Shown one piece after another: positions 1-7,759 of a stretch of DNA of 34,820 nucleotides (positions within the stretch are counted from its first letter, which is position 1; each line of letters starts with the position of its first letter). Below the pieces are notes generated by a model. It searched no databases. It was given only the letters and a program-made list of their open reading frames with translations, and was not told the origin of the DNA. This DNA comes from CAZBJJ01 sp964492245 (GTDB lineage Bacteria; Spirochaetota; Spirochaetia; Treponematales; Breznakiellaceae), in NCBI GenBank assembly GCA_964492245.1, contig CAZBJJ010000018.1, positions 1-34,820 on the forward strand, read 5' to 3'. Made by a program: the position numbers and the translations under genes.

Positions 1-93
1 GAAAGTGCTGGAAAATTTGACTATTTTAGGTGAATGATTCGATATACTACCTACAGTTTACAGAAATAGCTAAACAGATGTATAGTGCTATTT
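1..93 (+). other. Leader region upstream of the DUF72-imuB-dnaE2 operon
   Basis: No complete gene is visible. A short open frame ending in TGA at 31-33 (ESAGKFDYFR, stop) could be the last codons of an upstream gene, but this is only a guess. A good -10-like hexamer TATACT lies at 43-48. The only TTGACT (17-22) is 20 bp away, too far for a standard -35, so the promoter call is weak. Bases 28-49 recur almost exactly at 5444-5465. Confidence 0.3.
28..49 (+). repeat. 22-bp direct repeat, copy 1 (5' side of mutagenesis cassette)
   Basis: The stretch starting AGGTGAATGATTCGATA matches 5444-5465 at 20 of 22 positions, in the same orientation. The two copies bracket the DUF72-imuB-dnaE2 genes almost exactly. 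This copy contains the TATACT hexamer that may be the operon's -10; in the other copy it reads TAAACT. Confidence 0.55.
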
Positions 94-882
94 ATGAAAA
101 AGATTCTTGTTGGAACCTCGGGCTATAGCTATTTGGATTGGGTGGGGCCGGTGTATCCGGAGAGGACGAAAGAGGCAGATTTTGTGGCCTTGTATGCCCA
201 GCTGTTTGAGGCGGTGGAGATAAATTTTTCGTATTATCGCATGCCTACGGCGCTGCAGTTGCAGAATATTGCGCGGCGGGCGGGGGAGACTTTGCGGTTT
301 TCGGTTAAGGCGAATGGGGTGCTTACACACAAGATCGATGATAAGGCCTGGCGGGGCGAAGCGGAAAAGTTTATACAGGCCCTTGAGCCTTTGCGTGTGG
401 CGGGGCGCTTGGATGCGGTGCTGTTTCAGTTTCCCTATTCTTTTGACTATGAGCCAGGACGGCGTAGATATTTGGATTCGCTATTGAGTTATTTTGCCGG
501 TTTTCCGGTGGCGGTGGAGTTTCGCAATAGTGATTGGTATAACAATCGGGTTATTGAAACCTTTCGCCGTCGGGAGTTGGCCCTTGTGGCGCTGGATATG
601 CCGGCATTAAAGGGGCTTCCGCCCCTGATGGATGTGGTTACTGCGCCTTTGGCCTATGTGCGCTTTCATGGGCGCAACGAGGCGAATTGGTGGGGCAGCG
701 AGGGGGCGGCGCGCTACGATTATCGATATTCGCAGGCCGAGCTTATGGCTTGGGCAGATCGCTTGGCGATTATGGCGGAGCGGGCGGGGAAAATTCTGGT
801 GTTCTTTAATAATCATTGGCGGGGGCAGGCGGTAGAGAACGCGCGCGAGTTGGCAGATATTTTAAAGGGGCAGGGTGTTTAG
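94..882 (+). CDS. DUF72 (YecE-like) TIM-barrel protein
   Basis: The protein (262 residues from ATG 94) begins MKKILVGTSGYSYLDW, the family's N-terminal GTSGYsY.DW signature, and carries the later landmarks FSVKAN, LFQFPYSF, VEFRNSDWY and YVRFHGRN. DUF72/YecE proteins are about 240-300 residues and fold as TIM barrels. Their biochemical role is not established, so none is assigned. An in-frame GTG at 85 would add three residues; ATG 94 is preferred because it gives the usual start of the family, although neither start has a clear Shine-Dalgarno sequence. The 3' end overlaps imuB by 8 bp, so the two are almost certainly co-transcribed and translationally coupled. That links this gene to a DNA-damage cassette by position only. 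Confidence 0.85.
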   Translation: MKKILVGTSGYSYLDWVGPVYPERTKEADFVALYAQLFEAVEINFSYYRMPTALQLQNIARRAGETLRFSVKANGVLTHKIDDKAWRGEAEKFIQALEPLRVAGRLDAVLFQFPYSFDYEPGRRRYLDSLLSYFAGFPVAVEFRNSDWYNNRVIETFRRRELALVALDMPALKGLPPLMDVVTAPLAYVRFHGRNEANWWGSEGAARYDYRYSQAELMAWADRLAIMAERAGKILVFFNNHWRGQAVENARELADILKGQGV

Positions 883-2380
883 GCTGATGGGGCTCGAAGG
901 ATTGGCGCCTAGTGGTGCGCCGCCAAAGATGGCACCGCCACCCGTAAAGGCGCCGCCAAAAATGGCGCCGCCTCAAGAGGCGCCTTTACAGGCGAGCTTG
1001 CTGCATATCAATATTACCGAATTCGCGGCCCAGTTGGCGGTTTTGCGGGATTCTACATTAAAGGGCCAGGCCTTTGTGGTGGCGGGCGAGGGGGATAGGG
1101 CCATTGTGCAGTCGCTTTCGCCGGCGGCTAGGGAGCAGGGACTTTGGGTGGGGCAGACGTTGGCCCAGGCGCGACTGCGGCTGCGGGGACTTAAGGTTTT
1201 GTCCCGAGATTTGGCGGGAGAGCGCTTGCTCGAGGACGAGATTGCAAGGCTTGCCCGGGAGCGGGCCCCGCAGTGCCACAGCGATGGGGGCGGGCATTTT
1301 TGGTTAGATATTTCGGGGACGAGCCGCCTATTTGGTACGGGCATTGACAATGCCGCTTTTATTCGGCGGCAGCTTGCACGGGAGCTGGGCATCGAGGCTG
1401 TGCTCAGTCTTGCGTCAAATAGACTGGTGGCCAAGGTGCTTTCGCGCTCAATTTGCCCGGAGGGGTTGGCCATGGTGCGGGCGGGCGAGGAAGCGACCTT
1501 TATGGCGCATCAGTCGGTACTGCTTTTGCCGGGGGTGGGGCAGGGCCTGGGAGGGCTTTTGCTTGCGGCGGGCATCGAAGAGATGGGACAGCTTGCGCTT
1601 TTAAATGATGGCCAGGCGCGCATGCTTCTGGGGCCAAGGGGTTTGGCTCTGCGGGATGCCGCACGGGGTATTGATGGGCGGTCGTGGGGGCTGGAATTGC
1701 AGGGCGGGGGGCAGGGCCCTTGTTTTGGGGCTGGTCGGCGCAGTTTGCGCTTTCGCTTGGACTTTACCGAAGATGTGCTTGAGTTTTCGACAATTTTAGC
1801 CGGTCTTTATGCCCTCTGTGCCGATGCCGGCTTTGCACTGCGCCGAGAAAAGCTGGGGGCAGCGCGATTGCGCTTAATTATTCGCTATGCTGATGGGGTC
1901 TACCGCAGGCAACAGCGTCACGCGGCCGCAGGTGGAGGGCGGGTTGGTAGTGGGGCCGCAGGTGGAGGGCGGGTTGGCAGTGGGAGCGGCGGTGGAGGTC
2001 GGGCCGCCAGTGGGAGCGGCGACGGGCTTTTTAGTTTGGATGCCGATATTTTTTCAGCTGCTTCTGCCGCCCTGCATGCTATCTTGGATCGGCGTATCCG
2101 CCTGCGCTCCTGCGCGCTGGAGCTCTTAGATATGGCCCCACTGCGTATTCAGTATGACCTTTTTGAGCCTCAAGCCCCTGCGTCTGTGGGATCTCTTGGG
2201 GCGGGGACTTCGAGGGGGGCCTCGGCAGGACCAGCCCTGCAGGCGAGCCTAGATCAACTGCGCGTAAAATGGGGGGGCGCAGTGGTACGCCCCGCTTCCA
2301 GTTTTTTAGGCGAAGATCGCAGAGGGGCAACGGATTCGCGGACCCTTGCCGGGCCGGATGGGCTGTTGAGCTATGACTGA
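875..2380 (+). CDS. imuB: ImuB-like Y-family polymerase homologue (translesion accessory factor)
   Basis: This 501-residue protein aligns by eye with ImuB, the catalytically inactive Y-family member that brings DnaE2 to the sliding clamp in damage-induced mutagenesis. The palm segment LLHINITEF (residues 42-50) has Asn where active Y polymerases have the first catalytic Asp. The second conserved block is WLDISGTSRLFG (about 142-155), the usual ImuB form. A little-finger-like region follows (FRLDFTEDVLEFSTILAGLY). QYDLF at residues 426-430 is a good Qxx(L/M)F beta-clamp peptide near the C terminus. The GTG start at 875 follows AAAGGGG at 864-870; ATG 887 is an alternative. Two low-complexity insertions are unusual: an N-terminal APPKMAPP repeat and a Gly-rich 10-residue repeat (351-380). 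It overlaps both neighbours by 8 bp. No imuA is seen. Confidence 0.85.
   Translation: MFRLMGLEGLAPSGAPPKMAPPPVKAPPKMAPPQEAPLQASLLHINITEFAAQLAVLRDSTLKGQAFVVAGEGDRAIVQSLSPAAREQGLWVGQTLAQARLRLRGLKVLSRDLAGERLLEDEIARLARERAPQCHSDGGGHFWLDISGTSRLFGTGIDNAAFIRRQLARELGIEAVLSLASNRLVAKVLSRSICPEGLAMVRAGEEATFMAHQSVLLLPGVGQGLGGLLLAAGIEEMGQLALLNDGQARMLLGPRGLALRDAARGIDGRSWGLELQGGGQGPCFGAGRRSLRFRLDFTEDVLEFSTILAGLYALCADAGFALRREKLGAARLRLIIRYADGVYRRQQRHAAAGGGRVGSGAAGGGRVGSGSGGGGRAASGSGDGLFSLDADIFSAASAALHAILDRRIRLRSCALELLDMAPLRIQYDLFEPQAPASVGSLGAGTSRGASAGPALQASLDQLRVKWGGAVVRPASSFLGEDRRGATDSRTLAGPDGLLSYD
917..972 (+). repeat. Two copies of a GCGCCGCC-ATGGC(G/A)CCGCC element in imuB
   Basis: Copy 1 (917-939) and copy 2 (949-972) both read (G)GCGCCGCCA, a short A-rich centre, then ATGGC(A/G)CCGCC. 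They encode the APPKMAPP repeats at the ImuB N terminus. A third copy of the same architecture lies in gatB at 14898-14924, in an unrelated reading frame. Confidence 0.6.
1925..2014 (+). repeat. 30-bp in-frame minisatellite inside imuB
   Basis: Three 30-bp units (1925-1954, 1955-1984, 1985-2014) encode AAGGGRVGSG-like decapeptides; the third unit is degenerate (SGGGGRAASG) and a partial fourth follows. The unit length is a multiple of three, so copy-number change keeps the frame. It sits between the little-finger region and the clamp-binding peptide and probably forms a flexible linker. Confidence 0.85.
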
Positions 2381-5366
2381 ACGCCTGGCCCTGCGCTCTG
2401 CCTGGTCGCTTTTACGGGCTCCAGTTTCCCCTGCGCGTTGGATAAAAAAGCTTAAACAGGAGGGCTGCAAGGTGGCCGCCTTTAGCGATAGAAACAGCCT
2501 CTTTGGCCTGCCAGACATGCTCGAACAGGCCAACGAGGCGGGGATACGCCTTGTGTTTTCTGCAGAGCTCGTGGCGGGCGGGCAGTCGGTCTTTACCTTC
2601 GTCAAAAATGAGCAGGGCTGGCAAAGGCTCTGTGCGCTGCTGAGCGAAATTGACCGTAGCGAAAAAACAGGGGACCAGGCGGGCGGAAGTTTAAATTTAC
2701 TAACAGCCCTCGAAGGTGAAAACGATGGCCTCATTCTAGCCACCGAGGACCTCGTGGCAGCCACCGCGCTGAGCAGGGCGGGGGCGCATTGCTACCTGGC
2801 CCTTGCACCCGGGCGCCTAGGCGGCATTGTTCAGGCCCGCAGGCGGGGCTTGCCCCTTTTGGCCCTGGACGATGCTTCATTTTTAGAGCCAGTAGACCGC
2901 AAAATAGAGGCACTTTTGCGCGCCATAGCCACCGGCAGCACTTTAGGAAGGCTGGAGGACGGCGAAATCCGTCCAAAAAACCAGGGAGAATTTTTATCAA
3001 AAAGTGAATTCTGCGCAGCCCTGGCCTCTTGGCCCGAAGCCCTAGAAAACCGCAAACGGTTAATCGAAGCTTGCACCTACAATTCCCTCTTTAATGGCTG
3101 GCATTTCCCACAGGTAAAAGATGCAAAAAACCGCTTGCGAGACCAGGTCTATGCCGGAGCACAGCGGCGCTATGGCGAGTTGCACGAGGGTGTTGTCGAG
3201 CGCATTGAATACGAGCTTTCAGTTATCGGCGACATGGGCTTTTCGGATTATTTCCTTGTAATAGAAGATATTGTAAAAATGGCCTCGCGCAGTTGTGGGC
3301 GGGGATCTGGGGCAGCCAGCATTGTCGCCTATTCACTGGGAATTACAAATGTGGACCCCATTGCTCACCGCCTATACTTTGAGCGCTTTTTAAATCGGGC
3401 CCGCAAAGACCCACCAGACCTCGATGTGGACTTTGCCTGGGACGAACGGGACGAAATAATTCGGCGCGTTATCGATAAATATGGGCGGGAACACTGTGCC
3501 CGCGTGGCAAATCATATTTTTTTCCGCCCTCAATCTGCCCTGCGCGAAACAGCGCGGGCCCTTGGCTATGGTGATATCCCCCGTCCCCTGCCCAAGGAGC
3601 TGGTGGAACTGGCCGCTGGCCTTGAGGGCCTGCCACGGGGGCTTTCTATGCACTGTGGCGGTCTGGTTATTACTGCAGATGCAATACAGAAGCATGCGCC
3701 TATTTTGACCTCGAACGAGGGGTATCCCCTTTTGGCCTGGGACAAGGAGGGGGCCGAGGCGGCGGGTCTTGTAAAAATCGACCTCTTGGGTAATCGCTCC
3801 CTTGCAGTGGTGCGGGACTGTCTTGCGAATTTGGGCACTGGGGCCCCGGATGAAAAAATCTGGCGCCCTGCCGAGGACGCAGCTACACAGCAGGCCCTTG
3901 CGCAGGGCAATACGATGGGAGTTTTTTATATTGAATCGCCGGCAATGCGCCAGCTTCAAAAAAAGACCGGGCGGGGCGACTTTGAGCACATTGTCATCCA
4001 CTCTTCAATTATACGCCCTGCGGCAAATCGTTTTATTGCCGAATATGTCCGTCGCCTAAAAGGGGGGCCGTACCAGGGGCTGGATTCCCGCTTGGACAAA
4101 TTGCTGGGTGAAAGCTACGGTATTCTCTGTTATCAGGAGGATGTCTCGCGGGTGGCGCGGGCCCTCGCTGGCTTCGACGAGGCCGAGGCCGATGCTCTGC
4201 GCAAACTCATTGCCAAAAAGGCGGGAGGCGAGAAGTTGGCCCACTGGGAAAGGCGCTTTTACGAGGGTTGCAGGCAGCGCAAAGTGGCGGCTTCGAGTCT
4301 GGACGAAATTTGGGCGATGATGCTCTCTTTTGATGGCTATTCTTTTTGCAAGCCCCATTCGGCCTCTTATGCAATGCTCTCCTTTCAGTCGGCCTGGTTA
4401 AGGGTGCACCATCCGGCCGAGTTTATGGCTGCCGTTATCTCCAATGGTGGGGGCTATTACCGCACTGGCGCCTATGTGAGCGAGGCCCGCCGTATGGGCC
4501 TACAGGTTTTGGGGCCCGATATCAATATAAGCGATAGTTCCTGGCGCGGACAGAATGCAGAGCTCGTTGTGGGGCTTGTGGCTGTTAAGGGTTTGGGAGA
4601 GCTAACGGCAGCGGCAATAGTGCGGGAGCGTTCAATTCGGGGGCGGTATCAAAATATAGCTGATGTGGGCAGGCGCCTTAGTATTTCGCGCGATGAGTTG
4701 GCGGCCCTCTGCGAGGCCGGTGTTTTCGATAGCCTTGCCCAGGGGCTTGCACGCAGTGATCAACTTCGCCAATTGTTATTTTCACGGCCCCCAGTGTCAC
4801 CGGATTCACGGCTATCGGTGCCACCGGATTCACGGCTATCGGTGCAACCGGATTCACGATTATCGGTGCCACCGCAGGCGGATTTCCTGTTTCCCGAAAC
4901 TAGTATATCGAAAATTTCACCTAGTGTTGGGTTAAAACAGTCGGCTCAAAGGTCGGCAAAAGAACTACACGCCGAATTCCGGCGACTGAGTTTTTTGCGC
5001 GAATTTCATCCCCTGCAGTTATATACCCGTCAGCTTCAAGGATTTTCACGATGTCTTGCCGCCGATGTGCTTGCCAGGCCACAGCAGTATCGCGCCCAGA
5101 AGCTTGTGCTTGCCGCCTGGCCGGTTTCGCAAAAAGAACTGTGGACGAGCGGTGGACAGGTGATGAGTTTTATCAGCTTCGAGGACGAAAGCGCCCTGTA
5201 CGAGACGGTCTTTTTTCCCGATGTCTACCGTCAATATGGGCAGCTCCTTAGCCCTGGGCGCGCCCAAGAAGGCAGCGGTTTTGGACGTCCCCTCCTGCTT
5301 TTGGCTCGCTTGGCCCTGGACGAAGGCGTGCCCATCTTGGAGGCCGAGGCCCTTCGCCCGCTGTAA
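2373..5366 (+). CDS. dnaE2: DnaE2-like error-prone DNA polymerase III alpha subunit
   Basis: This 997-residue C-family polymerase is slightly shorter than typical DnaE2 (about 1030-1080). PDLDVDF at residues 348-354 and VKIDLLGN with D470 supply the three catalytic aspartates; GRGSGAASIVAYSLGITNVDP and KPHSASYAMLSFQSAW are the expected fingers/palm blocks. A helix-hairpin-helix region (GLVAVKGLGELTAAAIV) and an OB-fold-like C terminus follow. The N-terminal PHP domain is degenerate: where the family has HxH metal ligands it reads LRSAWSLL, so PHP-type nuclease activity is unlikely. QADFLF at 835-840 resembles the internal beta-clamp motif of Pol III alpha. ATG 2373 overlaps the imuB stop by 8 bp. 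An 8-residue repeat (PPDSRLSV) lies just before QADFLF. Expected role: mutagenic translesion synthesis with ImuB. Confidence 0.9.
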   Translation: MTERLALRSAWSLLRAPVSPARWIKKLKQEGCKVAAFSDRNSLFGLPDMLEQANEAGIRLVFSAELVAGGQSVFTFVKNEQGWQRLCALLSEIDRSEKTGDQAGGSLNLLTALEGENDGLILATEDLVAATALSRAGAHCYLALAPGRLGGIVQARRRGLPLLALDDASFLEPVDRKIEALLRAIATGSTLGRLEDGEIRPKNQGEFLSKSEFCAALASWPEALENRKRLIEACTYNSLFNGWHFPQVKDAKNRLRDQVYAGAQRRYGELHEGVVERIEYELSVIGDMGFSDYFLVIEDIVKMASRSCGRGSGAASIVAYSLGITNVDPIAHRLYFERFLNRARKDPPDLDVDFAWDERDEIIRRVIDKYGREHCARVANHIFFRPQSALRETARALGYGDIPRPLPKELVELAAGLEGLPRGLSMHCGGLVITADAIQKHAPILTSNEGYPLLAWDKEGAEAAGLVKIDLLGNRSLAVVRDCLANLGTGAPDEKIWRPAEDAATQQALAQGNTMGVFYIESPAMRQLQKKTGRGDFEHIVIHSSIIRPAANRFIAEYVRRLKGGPYQGLDSRLDKLLGESYGILCYQEDVSRVARALAGFDEAEADALRKLIAKKAGGEKLAHWERRFYEGCRQRKVAASSLDEIWAMMLSFDGYSFCKPHSASYAMLSFQSAWLRVHHPAEFMAAVISNGGGYYRTGAYVSEARRMGLQVLGPDINISDSSWRGQNAELVVGLVAVKGLGELTAAAIVRERSIRGRYQNIADVGRRLSISRDELAALCEAGVFDSLAQGLARSDQLRQLLFSRPPVSPDSRLSVPPDSRLSVQPDSRLSVPPQADFLFPETSISKISPSVGLKQSAQRSAKELHAEFRRLSFLREFHPLQLYTRQLQGFSRCLAADVLARPQQYRAQKLVLAAWPVSQKELWTSGGQVMSFISFEDESALYETVFFPDVYRQYGQLLSPGRAQEGSGFGRPLLLLARLALDEGVPILEAEALRPL
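4799..4870 (+). repeat. 24-bp in-frame minisatellite inside dnaE2
   Basis: Three 24-bp units (4799-4822, 4823-4846, 4847-4870), each starting ACCGGATTCACG, encode PDSRLSVP/Q octapeptides. The unit is a multiple of three. It lies between the helix-hairpin-helix region and the candidate clamp-binding hexapeptide, a position like that of the repeat in imuB. Confidence 0.85.
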
Positions 5367-5402
5367 AACCAGTTTACCGAAGGTTTCACCTTGCCTATTG
5401 TG

Positions 5403-5432
5403 CCCAAACCTTCTCAGTTTGGGGCCGCTTTT
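5403..5432 (+). terminator. Candidate terminator between dnaE2 and metF
   Basis: CCCAAAC (5403-5409) pairs with GTTTGGG (5417-5423) around a 7-nt loop, followed by a short TTTT at 5429-5432. It lies between two convergent genes. The T tract is short and set back by GCCGC, so it is a weak intrinsic terminator. Confidence 0.4.
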
Positions 5433-5443
5433 CTGATAAATTC

Positions 5444-5465
5444 AGGTGAAAGATTCGATAAACTA
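5444..5465 (+). repeat. 22-bp direct repeat, copy 2 (3' side of mutagenesis cassette)
   Basis: The stretch starting AGGTGAAAGATTCGATA differs from 28-49 at two of 22 positions. Its right end includes the metF stop codon (CTA at 5463-5465 on this strand). It is in the same orientation as copy 1. Confidence 0.55.
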
Positions 5466-6356
5466 GTTATTGCTACACTGAGAAGAGTGGCTAATGCCAA
5501 TTGCCTTGCAGATTGCCAGCGTCTGCTCGCTCTTGTTAAGGGTGTAAAAATGAATGCCCGCTACCCGATTGTTTAAAAGGTCGTTGACCTGCTCGGCCGC
5601 CCAGTGAATACCGATATTCTGAATATCTTCGTCGCTGCTGGCCCGGCCCACAGTGCGCAAGAGCTTTGCAGGAAAGCGGGAACCGGCAGAGAGTTCGGCC
5701 ATCCGCTGCAGGTTGGCCATGCTGGTTACCGGCATAATGCCCGCCACAATGGGCACCGTAATACCAGCTAGCTCACAGCGTTCGCAGAAATCGTAGAAGT
5801 CGCGGTTATCGAAAAAAAGTTGCGTACAGATATAATCGGCCCCCGCATCGACCTTTGCTTTAAGGTGGTCCATCTCTATAAGGCGGTTTGGGCACTCCGG
5901 GTGGCCTTCGGGAAAGCCCGCCACACCAATGCCCATCTGCGGATGCTGCTCTTTAATAAAAGCGACTAATTCCTTGGCATAGGTAAAACCGCCCTCGGTG
6001 GCCTGCCAGTTTAAGCTGCCCTTGGGGGCATCGCCGCGCAGGGCCATAATATTTTGAATGCCCTTTTCGCTGTAGCGATTGAGTATTGCAAGGATTTCAT
6101 CCTTCGTGGAGCCCACACAGGTAAGATGGGAGACAACGGGAATGGCAATTTCGCGTTGAATGCGAACGACAAGGTCGTGGGTCAATTCGCGCGTGGTGCC
6201 GCCGGCGCCATAGGTAACGCTAACGTATGCGGGGGCTAAGTTCTGTAGCTCGGCAATGGCATTAAAAAGATTTTCCGAGGCCGCTGGACTTTTGGGCGGA
6301 AAGAACTCAAAGCTCAAAGAGGTTCTATTATTTTTAAAAATATCACGTATATGCAA
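5463..6356 (-). CDS. metF: 5,10-methylenetetrahydrofolate reductase
   Basis: The enzyme reduces 5,10-methylene-THF to 5-methyl-THF with FAD, feeding methionine synthesis. The 297-residue length and motifs fit: SFEFFPPK near residues 15-22 with the catalytic Glu, YVSVTYGAGGTT, HLTCVGST, NIMALRGD with the conserved Asp, ADYICTQLFFD and VAGIMPV. The start codon is TTG at 6356-6354; on the minus strand it follows AGGAGAGG (6367-6360) at good distance, and no better ATG agrees with the N terminus of the family. It follows the symporter gene by 32 bp and is probably the last gene of the azlC operon. No metH or metE is present in the window. Confidence 0.95.
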   Translation of the reverse strand: MHIRDIFKNNRTSLSFEFFPPKSPAASENLFNAIAELQNLAPAYVSVTYGAGGTTRELTHDLVVRIQREIAIPVVSHLTCVGSTKDEILAILNRYSEKGIQNIMALRGDAPKGSLNWQATEGGFTYAKELVAFIKEQHPQMGIGVAGFPEGHPECPNRLIEMDHLKAKVDAGADYICTQLFFDNRDFYDFCERCELAGITVPIVAGIMPVTSMANLQRMAELSAGSRFPAKLLRTVGRASSDEDIQNIGIHWAAEQVNDLLNNRVAGIHFYTLNKSEQTLAICKAIGISHSSQCSNN

Positions 6357-6388
6357 GGTCCTCTCCTAAAAAGTTTTATAAAAAGGTT

Positions 6389-7759
6389 CTATTGATTGAT
6401 GCTTTTATCCAGGCCTTTTTGGCGGCGAATATGCAGTTCCTGGCGAATGTTCTGCATTGTTTTAGAATTCAAGCGAAAGAAAAACTGATACACTACAGCG
6501 GCGGCTATTAGAAATATGGGGGGTACCGCAAACATAAGAATGCGCAAACCGACAAGGGTCCTTGCAGTTTGCGCCATACTGGGTTGGTAGCCAATAAGGG
6601 TCAGTCCAATACCGGCAATGAGCCCGCTAAGGGCGCTGGCAAACTTTACTAAAAAAGTCTGCATAGAAAAAATAAGGCTTTCGTTTCGGTGCCCAAGTTT
6701 GTATTCGCCATAGTCTACGGCATCGGCGAGCATGACACTGGTTAGCACATTGGAGGCGCCCAGGCCCATAAAGACGATAAGGCCGGCAATACCCAGGGGC
6801 AGAATGTTCTCTCCAAAAATGATTCCAGCTAAAAAAAGTAGGGCGTAACCGGCAATGCCAAAAACAACGGCGAGCCTGAACACCCCATGTCGCCCCATTT
6901 TACCAGCTATCAGGGGAAAGAGGGCCATGGCCAGTACCTGTCCGGCACCGGCGATAAGGGCAAAGAGGGAAAAAAGATCCCTGTTACCCAGGTCGTACTC
7001 GAACCAGTAAAGGGCCAGACTGGTGGTAAGGTAAATGGTAGTCTGAAAAAATACCATGCTGCCCACAATTACCAATAATTGGTCGTTACTAAAAAGGGTG
7101 CGAAAGAGCTTTTTAAACGAAAAGCTATTCTCCTGAACAACAACAAGCTTCTCCTTTACGAAGACAGTGGTTATCAGGCTGGAAATTAAAAAAATTCCCG
7201 CAACAGCTGTGGCCCAGGCAAGATAGCCCCGGGCCTCGTCTCCCCGCCCAAGCTTTGCAATCATGCTTAGGCTAAAGACATTGGCGGCAAGATTGCCCAC
7301 TGCGGCAAAGATGCGGGGAATGGTAGATATTACATTGCGTTCTTTTTCATCCTCGCTCAGGGCGGGAATTAAGGACCAATAGGGGATATCCATAATAGTG
7401 TAGGTCATGCCCCAGAGAATATACGTTATCGAGGCCCAGAGCATAAGAGCGGGGGGCTTAAAGGATGGCACATAGAAAAGGGCAATAAGCACTACTGCAT
7501 TGAGCAGGGTTCCCAGAAAAATCCATGGGCGAAACTTGCCCCAGCGGGTTTTAGTGTTGTCGACAATTGCCCCCATTATGGGGTCGTTAAAGGCATCCCA
7601 AATGCGAGCTATAAAAAAGAGTAGGCCCATAAAAGCAGGGGCCACACCGAGCACATCGGTTGCAAACTTTAAATAGAAGGTGGCAACGAGGGCATAGACC
7701 ATGTCCTTGCCAATGGCACCCAGGCCATAGCCCAGTTTTTCGGAGAGTTTTAGCTTCAT
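6389..7759 (-). CDS. GPH-family (MelB-like) sugar:cation symporter
   Basis: This 456-residue, roughly 12-helix inner-membrane protein has the GPH (glycoside-pentoside-hexuronide:cation symporter) N terminus: KLSEKLGYGLGAIGKDMVYAL, then DAFNDPIMGAIVDNTKTRWGKFRPWI, which is the family's cytoplasmic-loop signature. Related transporters move melibiose, xylosides or glucuronides with Na+ or H+. The actual substrate cannot be read from the sequence. Its ATG overlaps the stop of the upstream metalloprotease gene in an ATGA arrangement, so the two are translationally coupled. The C terminus is short and charged. Confidence 0.9.
   Translation of the reverse strand: MKLKLSEKLGYGLGAIGKDMVYALVATFYLKFATDVLGVAPAFMGLLFFIARIWDAFNDPIMGAIVDNTKTRWGKFRPWIFLGTLLNAVVLIALFYVPSFKPPALMLWASITYILWGMTYTIMDIPYWSLIPALSEDEKERNVISTIPRIFAAVGNLAANVFSLSMIAKLGRGDEARGYLAWATAVAGIFLISSLITTVFVKEKLVVVQENSFSFKKLFRTLFSNDQLLVIVGSMVFFQTTIYLTTSLALYWFEYDLGNRDLFSLFALIAGAGQVLAMALFPLIAGKMGRHGVFRLAVVFGIAGYALLFLAGIIFGENILPLGIAGLIVFMGLGASNVLTSVMLADAVDYGEYKLGHRNESLIFSMQTFLVKFASALSGLIAGIGLTLIGYQPSMAQTARTLVGLRILMFAVPPIFLIAAAVVYQFFFRLNSKTMQNIRQELHIRRQKGLDKSINQ

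Noticed and set aside
1..93. LexA-type SOS box upstream of the DUF72-imuB-dnaE2 operon
   Set aside because: No match to the Bacillus, E. coli or Leptospira LexA consensus could be seen by eye, though the lineage's own box may differ.
3390..4001. 203-residue minus-strand ORF within dnaE2
   Set aside because: It is antisense to the catalytic core of dnaE2, which is clearly coding; no family features in its translation.
94..5366. Mobile element carrying the imuB-dnaE2 cassette
   Set aside because: No transposase, integrase or terminal inverted repeats are visible; only the 22-bp direct repeats hint at insertion, so no mobile element is called.
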